From Gadus chalcogrammus (taxonomy: Eukaryota; Chordata; Actinopteri; Gadiformes; Gadidae): a stretch of DNA of 64,000 nt. The notes under the pieces were generated by a model. That model was not told the origin of the DNA. It did no database searches and saw only the letters and a program-made list of their open reading frames with translations. The position numbers and the translations under genes are program-made. The stretch spans positions 9,406,454 through 9,470,453 of the forward strand of contig NC_079412.1 of the NCBI RefSeq assembly GCF_026213295.1, given 5' to 3'. Positions 63,946 through 64,000 of this stretch are shown in pieces. The first letter of the stretch is position 1. Every line of letters starts with the position of its first letter.

Positions 63946-64000
63946 GGCACGCACACACATGTGAATCACTATGAGTTGGATGTGTTGTGTGTCTCCTAAC

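Overview
The window looks like a piece of a teleost fish nuclear genome. Genes are widely spaced and split by many small introns. The DNA between them is packed with decayed teleost-type transposons (hAT, PIF/Harbinger, ISL2EU-like, L2 LINEs, an endogenous-retrovirus relic) and very long (CA/GT)n tracts. The density of dinucleotide repeats is in keeping with gadiform fishes, but I cannot prove the species. Many predicted open frames are only translations of microsatellites.

Two protein genes and two microRNAs can be assembled exon by exon. (1) On the + strand, about 20.28-38.20 kb, lies a complete membrane complement-regulator-like gene of the CD46/CD55/teleost Tecrem type: signal peptide, four CCP (sushi) domains, a Thr/Pro stalk, short juxtamembrane exons, one transmembrane helix and a short tail. 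The reading frame stays open across all 12 coding exons (374 codons, or 406 with a second stalk exon). (2) On the - strand, at 39,990-40,067 and 41,131-41,213, lie hairpins whose 3p arms match miR-29c and miR-29b, with 5p arms like those of the miR-29b-2/29c cluster. (3) On the - strand, 63,368 down to 57.8 kb, lies the 3' half of CD34: Cys-rich juxtamembrane exons, transmembrane exon and a cytoplasmic exon ending DTEL. Its mucin-coding 5' exons lie beyond the window edge. The order and orientation (CD46-like +, miR-29c -, miR-29b-2 -, CD34 -) are the same as in the human 1q32 RCA region. This identifies the locus and links the fish gene to the mammalian regulators of complement activation.

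Layout. 1-0.5 kb: 3' end of a second, frameshifted tandem copy of the CCP gene. 0.5-6.7 kb: retrovirus relic (tRNA-Pro-like primer site, broken gag) split by hAT and Harbinger debris. 6.7-19.9 kb: nested DNA transposons, hAT and THAP pseudogenes, satellite and foldback repeats. 20-38 kb: the CCP gene, whose introns hold an ISL2EU-like element, an L2 LINE, hAT and TTAA-flanked MITEs, and recent intragenic duplications that multiplied stalk exons. 39-41.3 kb: miR-29 pair, separated by a minisatellite and a MITE. 41-57 kb: gene-poor, repeat-rich. 57.8-63.4 kb: CD34, whose introns are largely microsatellite.

Functionally, the CCP gene probably encodes a cell-surface protein that restrains complement, and CD34 a sialomucin of blood progenitors and endothelium. 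These roles are inferred from family membership and domain layout.
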